From Timema cristinae (taxonomy: Eukaryota > Arthropoda > Insecta > Phasmatodea > Timematidae): a DNA stretch of 64,000 nucleotides. Shown in pieces: positions 13,444 to 26,017 of this stretch (positions are counted from its first letter, which is position 1; every line of letters starts with the position of its first letter). The position numbers were made by a program, and so were the translations under genes. The notes beneath the pieces are model-generated. The model was given only the letters and a program-made list of their open reading frames with translations. It ran no database searches and was not told the DNA's origin. The DNA lies in NCBI GenBank assembly GCA_039000515.1, contig JBCFYV010000012.1, positions 2,882,005-2,946,004 of the forward strand, given 5' to 3'.

Positions 13444-16400
13444 ACCCAAAAAAAGCAAGGAGATATTCAAACTTAAATAAAAACATAAAATTAAAAACCC
13501 CCCATCTTTCCCCACAGAAACCAAAAATATTTCTTAAATGAGCCTTTTGGCCCAAGTTACCTCCTACGACTTGATTACTTCTCACCAAAATGGTAGAGTT
13601 TATCTAAATTGTTATGTTTTACTGTACAGTATTGTACACAATGTTATTCCAAATAATAATAACTTAATGTAGCCGAAGACCGTGTATTTATGCAAATAAG
13701 TGCGATGAAGACATTTGTCATAATTTGAAATTTAAGAGACACTTTAATCATAATTTTGCACTGAGCAATTTGTTTTCTACTTTAAATCTCTTCAGGATAA
13801 ATTTTTACCAAATTTTAAATAGGCCTATAGCCTAGTGTGGTTATGTAATTTAATGTAAGTTGACTCAAAATCTAGAATTCAGATGTTTAAAAAATAAAAA
13901 AAGCGACTGAAGTCTAACTTATTCTTTTTTCTTAGGAAAATTGGTTAAATTTAACTTTAATAATTAATAATTTTCTTAAAAAGGGCCTATATTAAATAAA
14001 GCGTGGTATTGAAAAAATGATCTATTTAAAAAAACCTTTTTGATTAAAATTTTTTTTCCCGAAAAATCGTGGTAAATAATCTTTCCCGACAGAGCTTGGG
14101 GAAAACATCTGATCTACCGGATTTTTCTCCCGATGTTTGGGATCCCGCCTAGTCCATATAAATGTATATCTATAATATATAAAAGATAACAGTGATTAAA
14201 TCCAGAAAACATCAAGCCATGAAATTTCTACTGTTAAATTTTCTATTGTTTTAACCTAAGGGAAAAACCCAACATCTTATTGGCACTATCTATCTCAGCT
14301 ACCGGCAGCCCCCTTTTAACGAGGTAAATGCACAAGTGCACCCCAATTTAAAGGGAAAAGCTTTAATGCTGTTTTTTGTAAAAGTACAGTGAGGAATGTT
14401 TTGGAACTTTTTTCAACCCAAAACCCTTCATCCCCCGTCAAGGGTAATCAATGCTTTGGAATAACCTTGTTGGAAAAACTGCTAAAATACGAGCCTTTCC
14501 CCTCCATGACTGTGGCTAACTGCTTTCAGCAGTTGACAACGACTCAGCGGCCAATCCCCTGTAAATAAATCGTCTATATCTTTACTTTGTTTAGGAGAAA
14601 GGGCTTTGCAATGGCCGTACGGGACAAGTGGAATGTATGTGAACGCCATTTTGGTGGCTAATGCCTCCGAGACCCAGAGGGGTTTTGAAATGATCGTTTC
14701 CGGTGATTGGCAGGAATGCGTGTTCCTGACCTCCACCCAGAGTTAGTTTTGTTCCACAACACAACATGGAATTATACTGGGGCGAAAGCTCGACGTATAG
14801 TAACGACGAGCTCATGCCAAGTTAATTAAAATACTGTATTTAATTACTACAAAATACGGATTACCCTCTCCCAAAATTTGTGTAAATTATTTAAGTTTTA
14901 CTCTGGGGCTAGGGTTAGTTTAATTTTGAAATTTAATCCCAAAAGGGCTTACTCAATTATTTAAATTTAATATATGGCACTAGGAACACTAAAGTTACAA
15001 AACTTACAAAAGAAACCCAAACCTATCACACTAACCTTGAACTAATTCAAATTCATCCCACTTCATTACACTCTGTCTCTTTCTGACCATTCGTCTTCCC
15101 TTTGGGTTTGCAAGTCAAAAACCCAAAAACCCCAAGAAACCCCTACGAAATATGATCACCTAACAATGTCTTGTGATGATATAGGCTATGAATTCATCAT
15201 TAAAGTAATCACCTCTAATTCTTTTGCCATGCCTTTTTTGGACCAAAAAAAATGAAAGTCTTTCTCGTAAGTTTAGCTCATTTTTATAATTGGTTTTCTC
15301 ACATGCCCCCATCCGAGTTATTCGGCATATTCCCCATAAAAAAGGCAGATGAGATTTAGGTTAAATTAGGAAAAACGCACCTAAATTCGAGTGTAGGAAG
15401 AATGGGAAACTACAGTAATTTATATAAAGTACTAACAGGGAAATTTTGGCTCAAGTTATCCGTCAACAGCAAAACCCCTTTCGAGACTACACCAATTCCG
15501 CCTCCTCCTGGTGCTAAATGGGGTACTGTAGTCCCCACAAGTGTAACCTTAAACCCCTGAAGCATAATAACTATGAAATTATATATTCCGGGTGAATAAT
15601 TAAATAATTTAAATTTTTTAAAATCACTTCCAAAATTAATATATCTTGACTTAAAAACTTGTTTTACAATCCCCTTTCAAAATAATAATTAAATTTAATT
15701 TTTTAGACATAAAAATCACAATTAAGTGCAATATGCATGTTTAAACCATGATAGTCCTATGAAGCTATAGGCCTACTGTTAGGCCTAATACTTGTTGTAA
15801 TATGGGAACCCCCTCGTTTACCCCCCCCAAAGATAGCAAACCTACTCTCGTGGTTCCACTGTGGCGCAATATAAGAAAATGGTGTAAAACCATAAAAGTT
15901 ACTTATATCTTTTTAAGCAACGGAGTGAACATGCAGATACTATCTGGGGGGGCCAAAGTCTTTAATATTTCGGGAATGATACACCTTAATTTTATATGTT
16001 TTTATCCATTACGAGAATTTGATTTACTGAAAGAAATAATATTTTGTACTAACACCCGCATTGGTGGGCACATGGACTTACATCTAAATAACTATCACTA
16101 TTGCTCCAACGCAAATGTGGAAACATTTACTCTGGAATTTCTAAAATACCTCATCGCTACCTGGTCAACGATCATTTTTTAAATTGGTCTTTCTACAACC
16201 TTTATGAACCGGAAAATTGGACCACATATTGGTTTTTTCATAAAAAGGGCCGCGGGCCCCCCATGCAGCCCGTGGCCCCCAGTTTGACCACAACCAACGA
16301 TGCCGGTTAAAATAACTGATAATTTCAAGAGGGATTTACTGCTTTAATAAAAACCCACGCATTTTTTTGTTGTGAGAAATTCCCTACGAGTGATCGTGGT

Positions 16401-16690
16401 AAAGGGTCCCTCTTCCCGCTAAATAAATCTCCGATCATGGACCAATATAAACTATCTCAGCCCACACACCCCCCTCTTTCCTGAGGCCCGTGGCCAAGTG
16501 GCCCCTTTTCGTGGCCTCAAACCCCCAGAGAGCACTGCCGTAAATGCGGTGGGAATTCTCCCACAGGATCCGGGGGACCGTCCCCCTTAAAGTGTTGCCA
16601 ATATGTTGACTCGCTTTGGGGAGATACGCGCCTGCGCACCGTTAGCGGGGAAATAAACCAGGGCTTCCCGATTCGCTAAGGGCGTGAGGC
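13444..16690. other. Non-coding stretch
   Basis: I recognise no gene. It is AT-rich with scattered homopolymer runs. Several short open frames (for example at 14482-14815 and 15802-16182) have no recognisable domain and no splice context. Confidence 0.5.
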
Positions 16691-16699
16691 TATTCCCTC

Positions 16700-17962
16700 C
16701 ATCCCTGCCAACTAGTCACTGAGACTAGTACACTCCAGTCCCTGCCAATCTAGTCACGTGAGACTAGTACCCTCCAGTCCCGGGCCCAATCTAGTCACGT
16801 GAGGCTTGTACCCTCCATCCCTGCCAAACTAGTCACGTGAGGCTAGTACCCTCCAGTCCCTGCCAATCTAGTCACGTGGAACTATACCCTCCAGTCCCTG
16901 CCAATCTAGTCACGTGAGGCTAGTACCCTCCAGTCCCTGCCAATCTAGTCCACGTGAGGTTTGTACCCTCCAGTCCCTGCCATACAGTCACGTGAGGCTA
17001 GTACCCTCCAGTCCCTGCCAATCTAGTCACGTGAGACTAGTACCCTCCAGTCCCTGTCAATCTAGTCACGTGAGGCTAGTACCCTCCAGTCCTGCCAATC
17101 TAGTCACGTGAGACTAGTACCCTCCAGTCCCTGCAATCTAGTCACGTGAGGCTAGTACCCTCCAGTCCCTGCCAACTAGTCACGTGAGGCTAGTACCCTC
17201 CAGTCCTGCCAAAGTCACGTGAGACTAGTACCCTCCAGTCCCTGTCAATCTAGTCACGTGAGACTAGTACCCTCCAGTCCCTGCCAATCTAGTCACGTGA
17301 GGCTAGTACCCTCCAGTCCCTGCCAATCTAGTCACGTGAGACTAGTACCCTCCAGTCCCTGTCAATCTAGTCACGTGAGCTAGTACCCTCCAGTCCCGCC
17401 AATCTAGTCACGTGAGACTAGTACCCTCCAGTCCCTGCCAATCTAGTCACGTGAGCTAAGTACCCCTCTAGTCCCTGCCAATCTAGTCACGGTGAGACTA
17501 GTACCCTCCAGTCCCTGCCAATCTAGTCACGTGAGCTAGTACCCTCCAGTCCCTGCCAATCTAGTCACGTGAGGCTTGTACCCTCCAGTCCCTGCCAATC
17601 TAGTCACGTGAGACTAGTACCCTCCAGTCCCTGCCAATCTAGTCACGTGAGACTAGTACCCTCCAGTCCCTAGCCAATCTAGTCACGTGAGGCTTGTACC
17701 CTCCATCCCTGCCAATCTAGTCACGTGAGACTATACCCCACAGTCCCTGCCAATCTAGTCACGTGAGACTAGTACCCTCCAGTCCCTGCCAATATAGTCA
17801 CGTGGGCTTGTACCCTCCAGTCCCTGCCAATCTAGTCACGTGAGACTAGTACCCTCCAGTCCCTGCCAATCTAGTCACGTGAGACTTGTACCGCTCCAGT
17901 CCCTGCCAATCTAGTCACGTGAGGCTTGTTACCCTCCAGTCCCTGCCAATCTAGTCACGTGC
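16700..17962. repeat. 39-bp minisatellite, about 32 copies
   Basis: The unit is about 39 bp, containing GTCACGTGAG, then (G/A)CTAGTACCCTCCAGTCCC, then TGCCAATCTA. Nearly every unit carries the E-box palindrome CACGTG, flanked by CTAGT/ACTAG half-palindromes. Adjacent units alternate GAGGCT and GAGACT variants. Small indels are common and may be sequencing errors in part. Confidence 0.97.
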
Positions 17963-18049
17963 AGATATCAGTGATACGGGGAACACAATCAGAATAACAT
18001 CTTATTGTTTTGTCCTCATCCGTACTGATGGGCGACGTCCGGGTCGCCC

Positions 18050-18270
18050 TATCGTGGACACGTGGAACCAAAATGTCAGGCTCATGATTTGACGAACACG
18101 AGAGTTTGAGATTTGAATCTCTTTTGGGTGTACATAGCTTGGTTTTCCCCAAAATGGTTTCTGACTCTCTAAGTAAATAGAGACACACTTCTTCCAAATG
18201 TTATCTTCCTCTCCTCTGCCCCATTAGCGTTATTAAAATGACTAAGGTTGAAAGTATAGAAAGACCGCCC
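18050..18270 (+). repeat. Diverged SINE-like copy
   Basis: It has a box-B-like GAGATTTGAATCTC, then TGGTTTTCCCC, TGGTTTCTGACTC and CCCATTAGCGT. This is the same order of blocks as family A, but strongly diverged. Confidence 0.5.
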
Positions 18271-18697
18271 CGAGAGTGAAGGGAACAACAGGCTGGCCTC
18301 GGTCATGGAAAGATCGTTTCCATGCCTTCAAAGGTTGCTTATACACCTGTGAGATGATTAGGTCGGGATCCCGCTGCTTTTGAAGTTTATTTAGGTCCTT
18401 TTTTCTGCGTCTTCCTTAATATTAATCCATCCCCCTCGGTCGCAAAACTGTAAGGGCTGGTATTTTTAGTTCATAACTTTTCAACACGAGTTATTATCAA
18501 CTTAACCATAGAGAATGGGTGAAAAGGTAGTTATAGAAACTGCAACCCGCATTAAATCGAAAGAGAGTGTGAAAACCACAACGATAATTACTAAACAACG
18601 ACAGCTTCTAATTTCAGCAGTTTGTTTTTCTTTTAAACTATTGCTACTCCATCATGTTTAAGATATGCTATATGTATAAATAGTGTGCGTGTGAATG

Positions 18698-18796
18698 TGT
18701 TTGGCACCACTGGTATGATTGTGGTGGCACCACTGGTATGGATGTGTGTGGCGCCACTGGTAAGGATGTGTGTGGCGCCACTGGTAGTGATGTGTG
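18698..18796. repeat. Short tandem repeat, 4 units of about 27 bp
   Basis: Four units share GGC(A/G)CCACTGGTA followed by a GT-rich spacer. The frames open on both strands here are produced by the repeat. Confidence 0.85.
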
Positions 18797-18904
18797 TCTT
18801 AATGTTTTTAATTAGTATTTTCCTCCCTCCTTTATTTAGTTCTACTCTCACTATTTATTTTACTTTAATTTGTGCATGGATAAAATTATGGGAAATCTAT
18901 GGGT

Positions 18905-18950
18905 CAATATTTTCGATTAATTATTTGCTATTGTTATTATTATATTATTA

Positions 18951-19002
<52 letters not shown>

Positions 19003-19006
19003 ATAG
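18905..19006. repeat. (TTA)n microsatellite
   Basis: It is a run of TTA trinucleotides, imperfect at its 5' end. Confidence 0.95.
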
Positions 19007-19257
19007 TATATAATAGCTAATTTTCCTTGTCGACATGTGGGGATCATTGTGCCCTCTCGTGCATATAGAAATCCAAAGTATTTTCTAACAGTAACAAAAA
19101 CTTATCCCACTTTCCCGTTGTATTAGCAGCATTAACTCAGATATCCTGAATTTGATTTTGATCGTAAAAATAAAACCAAAACCTAAGGAGTGATTCAATG
19201 TATTGTACACGCTGATAAATTGATTACGGACTGTTGGTTTATAACGTTGAAGGCTCA

Positions 19258-19425
19258 CTAGCCGGCAAGACATCTTGTGAATGTGGGGAATGCCAAGGAG
19301 CCGCCACCGTGTTCGGATTCCCACGTTAAACTGTAGGTCCTTCATTCATCTCACAACACACTAACCAATTACACATTAGCCTAAGTGTGGTATAACCCGA
19401 ACGGGTATAAGAACGCGTGCTAATA
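19258..19425 (+). repeat. SINE family B, 3' portion
   Basis: It contains GACATCTTGTGAATGTGGGG, GTTCGGATTCC, TAAACTGTAGGTCCTTC and TATAACCCGAACGGGTA, and ends in AATAAT. This matches the body and tail of the copy at 51912-52190. Confidence 0.8.
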
Positions 19426-20194
19426 ATAATCACTAGACGGTAGAGGTCCGACTCTTGTCTTGCGCTTTAATAAAGGAAAATTAAATTTAATTATAATATA
19501 GGGAGAAAAGTTATCAGTATAGTTATTATTGTCTGTGATCAAACCTTAACATTGTGATACTTTTTAGGCACTTGAAAGTCGAAACAAAACTCATTGGGAA
19601 GATGAGATACCGACTTAGTCAAGTTGTCAAGCCAATGCTATCTGCAACGTAATTTTATTATTTATTTTTCAAAAAGGGTAAATTGAAACACAATAGTGGA
19701 TATCTCTTTATATGCAGCTACCATCTCCCTTTCCCAAACCTCCTACACGAACCAAATCATAATTATAGCTAAAATTAATTGATTAATGCTTTAAGGAGCC
19801 ATGTGAAAATTAATCGCTTATTTCCCCTGACAACAACCCTAGACCCCCCCCCCCCCTCCCACTCCTTGTTGATACCCTTTCATTTAGGACGATTGTAAGA
19901 TAGATTTGAAGCGAGCCATCTCAGCACAAATCATTTAATTTCAATTCCGTGTGTGGAAAATATTTCAAAACCTGTTTGGAATTGAAAACCAATTAATGTG
20001 ATGCCCCCGTAGGTTAATTTGGACAAGTATTAGTTAGTGGCGTGACAGAGGGTCGTTTATACAAACCTTTCAGTCTTGAATACCAAACTAATGTGAGCCA
20101 ACAACCAAAAATATTTGGCACGTGATTGCAATTTTATTATTATATCAACAAAGAAAATTAGTAATATAAGCCCCTATTAAAGTAGCGCTCGAAA

Positions 20195-20830
20195 GAGTAT
20201 TGTGTCCGCAATGGTGAGCACGCGGACCGGGGCGTCTTGTGTCTGTCTACTACTGACAGAGAGCAAGAGTTCAAATACAGGCCTGGGTGTACTGAAGTAG
20301 TTTCTTGTTATTAGTTTTTGCACCGCGTCTTGCTACCCATTTGGGTTGTACGCTTATGTACTAATTACTCTAGTTTGTCAGGGCTGATGAAATGTAATTT
20401 AGAGGGAGCGTGCCCGAGTTTGAATGGAGGTAGAGTGGAAAACCATTTTATGAAAAAATATTCGGAAATTCGAACCCCAGTGTCCCTCCCTGTCCTCACC
20501 AGTCCATCTATTGCAGGGTGCCCGCTTAGATCATAAGGCCACAGGTTCCTTACGTCCATATTTATATTAATGGGGTAAATATCAGGAGGTATAATCTAAG
20601 AAAAATGTACCGCATTGTTTGTGGAAGGAAGAGTATGAAACCATTTAAGGAATAACCACCCTCAGTACACCCGGTCATCATAATTCTAAACCTAGTCCCC
20701 AACAAACCAGATGACTTGACGTTAACCCACGTGATGTGGGTCTATCTTAATGCTTTTCCACTCTCCCTCCATGCAAGTGCGGCCGATTTCCTGTAAACTT
20801 AGCTCCCTCGACCCCAGCCTATCATGTAGG
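20195..20830. repeat. Cluster of SINE fragments in both orientations
   Basis: A plus-strand head (GAGTTCAAATACAGGCC) lies near 20265. A minus-strand copy follows at about 20322-20545, with TCTTGCTACCCATTTGGG at its tail end and AAATTCGAACCCCAG as box B. A further minus-strand piece and the plus-strand CTCCCTCCATGCAAGTGCGG follow near 20650-20780. Boundaries are approximate. Confidence 0.55.
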
Positions 20831-21384
20831 AGCTACCGTCAACCTCATCAAACCAGCGTTGCAAATTTGTATTATTTTTAAGGGCAGCTTGACCACACTA
20901 AACCCTTAAAACGGAAGAAAGACAACGCTGTTTCCCCAATAGTAATAATGCAGTTTGCTCATAGATGAGGTGTTCCCTCAGCTGGTCAGTTTGAGTCCTA
21001 AAACGAGAGCTATGACCCGCACGCTACCCCGAGGACACACGTTCGACTCTGGCGTATGGAAATGTTTCTCAGAGATGTTTCCTGGTTACACTTATTATCT
21101 TGTGAGTTAATCAGGAATAAATCATTGAAGGGCGGAGCGATATAAAGCGGTCGTGAAGAGGGGCCAGTTGGTCGGCACTTAACGTGCACTTTCTAAACAT
21201 GCACACCTGAAACGACACACTCAGCGTTGATGTCTAAATACTAACCAGATAGATAACAGGACTTACAAACTAACTTAACCTAAGACTAATACTACACACG
21301 AAAACTTAGCACCTAAATATTAATTAATTATATAACAGGAACTCACAAAATAATTAGTTTAACCTAAGACATATTCTTTAAATT

Positions 21385-21600
21385 AAAAAATGACACCTGG
21401 ACATGGGAATCGAATCCAGGACCTTTGGTTTGCTTTGTTCTATGCACTTAGTACCCAGGAATCGTCCCGTGCCCAGGGTAGTTCTTGACTCCCAGTTTTA
21501 AGGCAGAATCTGTGATGGACGTGTGGAAATCGTAGGCTACATATGTGTAATAAATTGAGATCATGAGCTGTCAGAAAACCCAGCCATCCTCGACTCGGAG
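21385..21600 (-). repeat. Diverged SINE family C copy
   Basis: On the plus strand it reads AATGACACCTGGACATGGG, AATCGAATCCAGGACC, CGTCCCGTGCCCAGGG and TTAAGGCAGAATCTGTGATG. These match the units at 42850-43757, diverged. It directly borders the 67-bp satellite. Confidence 0.75.
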
Positions 21601-21619
21601 TGCTTTATGCTTTCAATTG

Positions 21620-22775
21620 TACTATTACAACTCTGTATGGATGTGCATGCCACGATGAATTAAATAGCACGGTTATTGCCGCACCTATATATTCCAACTC
21701 TGTATGGATTGCAGCCACGAAGAATTAAATAGCACGTTATTGCTGCACCTATATATTACAACTCTGTATGGATGTGCATGCCACGATGAATTAAATAGCA
21801 CGGTTATTGCCGCACCTATATATTCCAACTCTGTATGGATTCATGCCACGATGAATTAAATAGCACGGTTATTGCCGCACCTATATATCCCCAACTCTGT
21901 ATGGTGTGCATGCCACGATGAATTAAATAGCACGGTTATTGCCGCACCTATATATTACAACTCTGTATGGATGTGCATGCCACGATGAATTAAATTTGCA
22001 CGGTTATTTGCCGCACCTATTATTACAACTCTGTTATGATGTGCATTGCCACGATGAATTAAATAGCACGGTTATTGCCGCACCTATATATTACAACTCT
22101 GTAAGGATGTGCATGCCACGATGAATTAAATAGCACGTTATTGCCCGCACCTATAATTACAACTCCGTATGGATGTGCATGCCACGAAGAAATTAAATAG
22201 CACGGTTATTGCCGCACCTATATATTCCAACTCTGTATGAGGATGTGCATGCCACGATGAATTTAAATAGCACGGTTATTGCCGCACCTATATATTACAA
22301 CTCTGTAGGATGTGCATGCCACGAAGAATTAAATAGCACGGTTATTGCCGCACCTATATATTACAACTCTGTAGGATGTGCATGCCACGATGAATTAAAT
22401 AGCACGGTTATTGCCGCACCTATATATTGTATTACAACTCTGTATGGATGTGCATGCCACGAAGAATTAAATTAGCACGGTTATGCCGCACCTATATATT
22501 ACAACTCTGTATGGATGTGCATGCCACGATGAATTAAATAGCCACGGTTATTGCCGCACCTATATATGTATTACAACTCTTATGGATGGTGCATGCCACG
22601 AAGAATTAAATAGCACGGTTATTGCCGCACCTATATATTACAACTCTGTATGGATGTGCATGCCACGAAGAATTAAAATAGCACGGTTATTGCCGCACCT
22701 ATATATTACAACTCTGTATGGATGTGCATGCCACGAAGAATTAAATAGCACGGTTATTGCCGCCCCTTTATATAC
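21620..22775. repeat. 67-bp satellite, about 17 copies
   Basis: The unit is about 67 bp. It contains TATTACAACTCTGTATGG, ATGTGCATGCCACGA(T/A)GAA, TTAAATAGCACGG and TTATTGCCGCACCTATA. The repetitive open frames at 21939-22839 come from translating this array and are not genes. The array is bounded on both sides by SINE family C sequence. Confidence 0.97.
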
Positions 22776-22784
22776 TACATTCTT

Positions 22785-22845
22785 TAAATTGACAAATGGC
22801 ACCTGTACACGGGAATCGAACCCAGGACCTCTGGCTTAGTGATTT
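22785..22845 (-). repeat. SINE family C fragment
   Basis: It contains AATGGCACCTGTACACGGG and AATCGAACCCAGGACC, the tRNA-like T-arm side of family C, immediately after the satellite. Confidence 0.75.
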
Positions 22846-22944
22846 AAAAAAATCTTGGGTTGTTTATGTCGGGTTTATTTAAAACATTTTAATTAATGTT
22901 TGATTGTAGGGGATGCGAGAAAAGAGCAGTGTTTGTGCGGTTTC

Positions 22945-23125
22945 ATATTATTATTATTATTATTATTAGCACCACGGTTTACAACCCTTCGGGTTATACG
23001 CACTTACGCTAATGTGTAATGTAGGGTGATAGTGAGATGAAATGGAGGACCTACAGTTTAACGTGGAATCCGAACCATGGTGGAGGCCTGGCATTCCTCC
23101 ATTCACAAGATGTCTTGTCAGAGGC
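22945..23125 (-). repeat. SINE family B copy
   Basis: It starts with (TTA)n and continues with CCCTTCGGGTTATACGC, GGACCTACAGTTTAACG, CCGAACCATGGTGGAGG and ATTCACAAGATGTCTTG. This is the reverse complement of the 51912-52190 body. Confidence 0.85.
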
Positions 23126-23132
23126 GAAGAGT

Positions 23133-23425
23133 TTCATATCAAAACTTTTTGGTCAAAATAAATCAAATATGTCTCCAGTAGAAACATTAAGTTTAATTTT
23201 ATCAAAATGATAACTTCAACGGTTCTTGAATATTTGTTAAGAAAGTGTGTCCTAGAAATTAATTACAAATTGTTATCATCATTTAAAAAAGTCTCAGCTA
23301 ATGCCTTTAATTCTCATGTAGGATATCTAACAACTGTCGTTATTACCATGTGAAGAAAACTAATCTCAAATGTTTATACTGGAGAAATATTTGATTTCTT
23401 TTGACCTAATAAATGTTTTGATATG
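23133..23425. mobile_element. Fold-back MITE-like element, copy 1
   Basis: The ends are inverted: ATATCAAAAC near 23135 and GTTTTGATAT near 23416. The arms pair imperfectly over about 110 bp; GGTCAAAATAAATCAAATAT on the left matches the reverse complement of the right arm. A second copy is at 61230-61545. There is no coding capacity. Confidence 0.75.
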
Positions 23426-25412
23426 AACCGAACAACCATTACCCTTTTCTCTAGTTTCCTACAATCCCACCCTAAGTTTCGCACTAGGGCTAAAAATTGG
23501 AGTAATTTATTTATTTTCCTAGATACTCACAATAAGTTTGACATTTTTGGGGACACATAATCAAAATAGTGCAGCGAGCCAGCGACCAAAATTTAAGGGA
23601 CACCTCATTAAAACCAATTAATTGAACTAAAATATAAAAATATATATCTATTTAAATTGTAGAATTAAAAATAAAGACAATTTGGTTTAACAAAGCATAA
23701 TCCGTTCTACCGTCTCGGTTTTTCTATATCCAGATCTTGTTTTTCTATATTCCTTACATTAAGAGCCGCAACTTTTTGAGTAAGAAGTTAATTGAAAACG
23801 AGATAATTTAACCTTTTTCTTACAATGTTTTGTTTAAATGTAAGATCCGCATCAGCGGACATGCGGCTTGAATGTCAAGAACGTTTTAATCTTGTTTACC
23901 CCGTGACGGGGATTTGGGGTTGAAATCCAGGCTGCTAGTACTAATGCAAATGCAGGCACATTTCGCCAGCGATGAGTTTCATCTCTAAAGTTGTGAAATT
24001 TAGTTGATAAAAAAGTGTATATTTTAACAAATAAAAAAATCAAATAATTGCAAACCAAGGACAATTACTATAAATAAGCTATAATATACAAATAAAATTA
24101 TTATTATTATTAAAATGCTATGATAGGGTCTAAACAAACTTATAAATTTGAAACGTGAAACTTTTTTTATGGAGAAACATTAATAAATCTTAGACAACGA
24201 ATTCTGATAAGCTACTATTATAAATAATATTTTAATTTGTATTGTAATTTAATATACGTGTTTACTTTTATGATCGTCCTTCAAGTTTTTATAAATTATA
24301 TCAGGGGCGTATTCTCCGGGGATGCTAGTCCTGCGCCGCATACCCATAATGATATGCACTAGTGTTTTGTATAATTCAATGCTGTCATTTCTAACTGTGT
24401 AAACACTAATGTTTGGACTGTTAATAATAAAAAATGTAATGAATTATTAATTTTAAAAACTAATATTGGTTAATATTCCAAGAATACATTGTTTTAAGTA
24501 ATTCTTCTTCCAAAAGGCTCTACTTAACACAACAGGAAACCCAGGCTTGCTACTTGAAAAACGCAACGCAAGCTAGGGAGGCTCTAGTGAACTTGTCCAA
24601 TGTCTAGTAAAACTTATATATTGAAGTAAAAAATACATAAAATATATATAAAAATTAATTGTAAAATAATAGTATACGTAACAAGCTTTAAATTATACAC
24701 AAATTAAATACACTGAGTTATGTTTAGGTATTTTTAGTCACATGCATTATCATAATATTTGGCAAACACATTTAACCACTCTTTCAAATTTAGACAATTC
24801 AGCACGGATAGAGTGGGGAAGGGGGGTGGGTGGGCGGATGACGAGGCTACTCTAACCGTAGTTGACGGTAATTCTTGTTTTTCTTTAGTAGAAAGGTTTG
24901 ATAGAGTTTTTAATAATGTTCTTTTAGTTTTTGTTTTACTTAATGACTTATTACTCGTTGTGATTTTATATAATTATACATCAAAGAACCCAAAAGTTAT
25001 GAGAGTGAGTTCACCATTTAGAGATTATTTAGAAGGAAAAGGTAAAATAAAATATATTTTCTTATAATTTACTTAATCAGTGGCGCACCCAAACATTTAC
25101 TTTGGGGGGATACATTCAATCAAGGCTGTAGCAAGAATAACATTTTGATGGAGAGAGGGGTTTGTGGTTGCACAGCCTCCTAAGCCCTAAAGGCCGAAAA
25201 AATTTTTATAAATATGGAATGCTTTTATAATCATTTGGAGTAGTTTTATAGTAATTAAGATATGTAAATAATGCAAATGGTATCGAAGCTATTATTTTTA
25301 TGATTTTCAATTGTTAATTTTGTGTGTAGCGGTAAATATTTTGAATATAAGACTTAAGTCTGAAGCCTCGTTTTAAAATGTAGCATATACATTCGACACA
25401 TCTTCATGTTAG
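23426..25412. other. Non-coding stretch
   Basis: I see no supported gene. It is AT-rich with occasional poly-A/T. The frame at 24759-25067 has no recognisable domain. Confidence 0.5.
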
Positions 25413-25527
25413 TTATACTTCATATTACCCGCCTCGGTGGCGTAGTTGACTAACGCGCTTGTCGTGTTGAGTCCGGCTGCTGAGGACGGGGAGATCGAGG
25501 TTCGAATCTCGGTCGGGTGAACGGGGG
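25413..25527 (+). repeat. SINE family A, 5' half, split by the Polinton
   Basis: The SINE target duplication TTATACTTCATATTA (25413-25427) is followed by the head CCCGCCTCGGTGGCGTAG, through box B GGTTCGAATC to GTCGGGTGAA. It is cut off by the Polinton end at 25528. The 3' half resumes at 42640. The last six bases, CGGGGG, correspond to the Polinton target duplication CTGGGG with one mismatch. Confidence 0.92.
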
Positions 25528-26017
25528 AGTAAGGGAGAAGTGCAGATACGAGAACACATTTGCATAATAATGAATAGTTGGAGGGTTCCTGAGATGTCGC
25601 GATAGATAGGGTGATGTGAGGTGGGGAGGTGGGGAGGTGGGGGGTGGGGGGATGACTGAGAGATGTGATGGGGGTTTAGTATTTTTTGGGGAGGGTTCCT
25701 GAGATGTTGTGATGGAGGTGTGGAGGAGGGGGGAGGGGGGGATGGGTGGTTGGAGCACCTGGGTGACTGAGAACACATTTGCAGGGGGAGGGGAGGGTTG
25801 AGGAGGGTGGGGGGATGAGAAGGGTTGGAGCGCGCGCTGATGCAGTTACGAGGACACGGGTTTTTCTAGCAAGTTTCTCTCTCTCTCGCACGGCCTGGGT
25901 GTTTTTTTCTCTCAGGCTAGAGGGTGGCATGTGTATACTGGAACAGGGAAGAGAGGGTTACAGGGGATTGAGTGTTTTCTCTCGCTCTCTCTCTTTCATC
26001 GGCGTGACGTAGTAGGG
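25528..26017 (+). repeat. Polinton left terminal inverted repeat
   Basis: It aligns to the reverse complement of 42224-42639. The outer 340 bp or so differ by only about ten to twelve small changes. The left copy has about 75 bp extra near 25905-25980, just after GGCCTGGGTGTTTTTT. It contains two internal duplications: GAGAACACATTTGCA at 25550 and 25769, and GAGGGTTCCTGAGATGT at 25581 and 25691. G-rich runs occupy 25618-25760. The frames open here are low-complexity artefacts. Confidence 0.95.

Noticed and set aside
13262..13588. Overlapping proline-rich and hydrophobic open frames
   Set aside because: They coincide with a minus-strand SINE copy.
16700..17962. Possible CRISPR-like array
   Set aside because: There are no unique spacers. 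The whole unit repeats head to tail, and the surrounding genome is animal.
21939..22839. Several open frames with a repeated peptide
   Set aside because: They are translations of the 67-bp satellite and change frame whenever a unit has an indel.
25425..26012. Proline-, serine- or arginine-rich proteins on both strands
   Set aside because: They lie in the G-rich terminal inverted repeat and the SINE, and are mirrored at 42297-42774. They are low-complexity artefacts.
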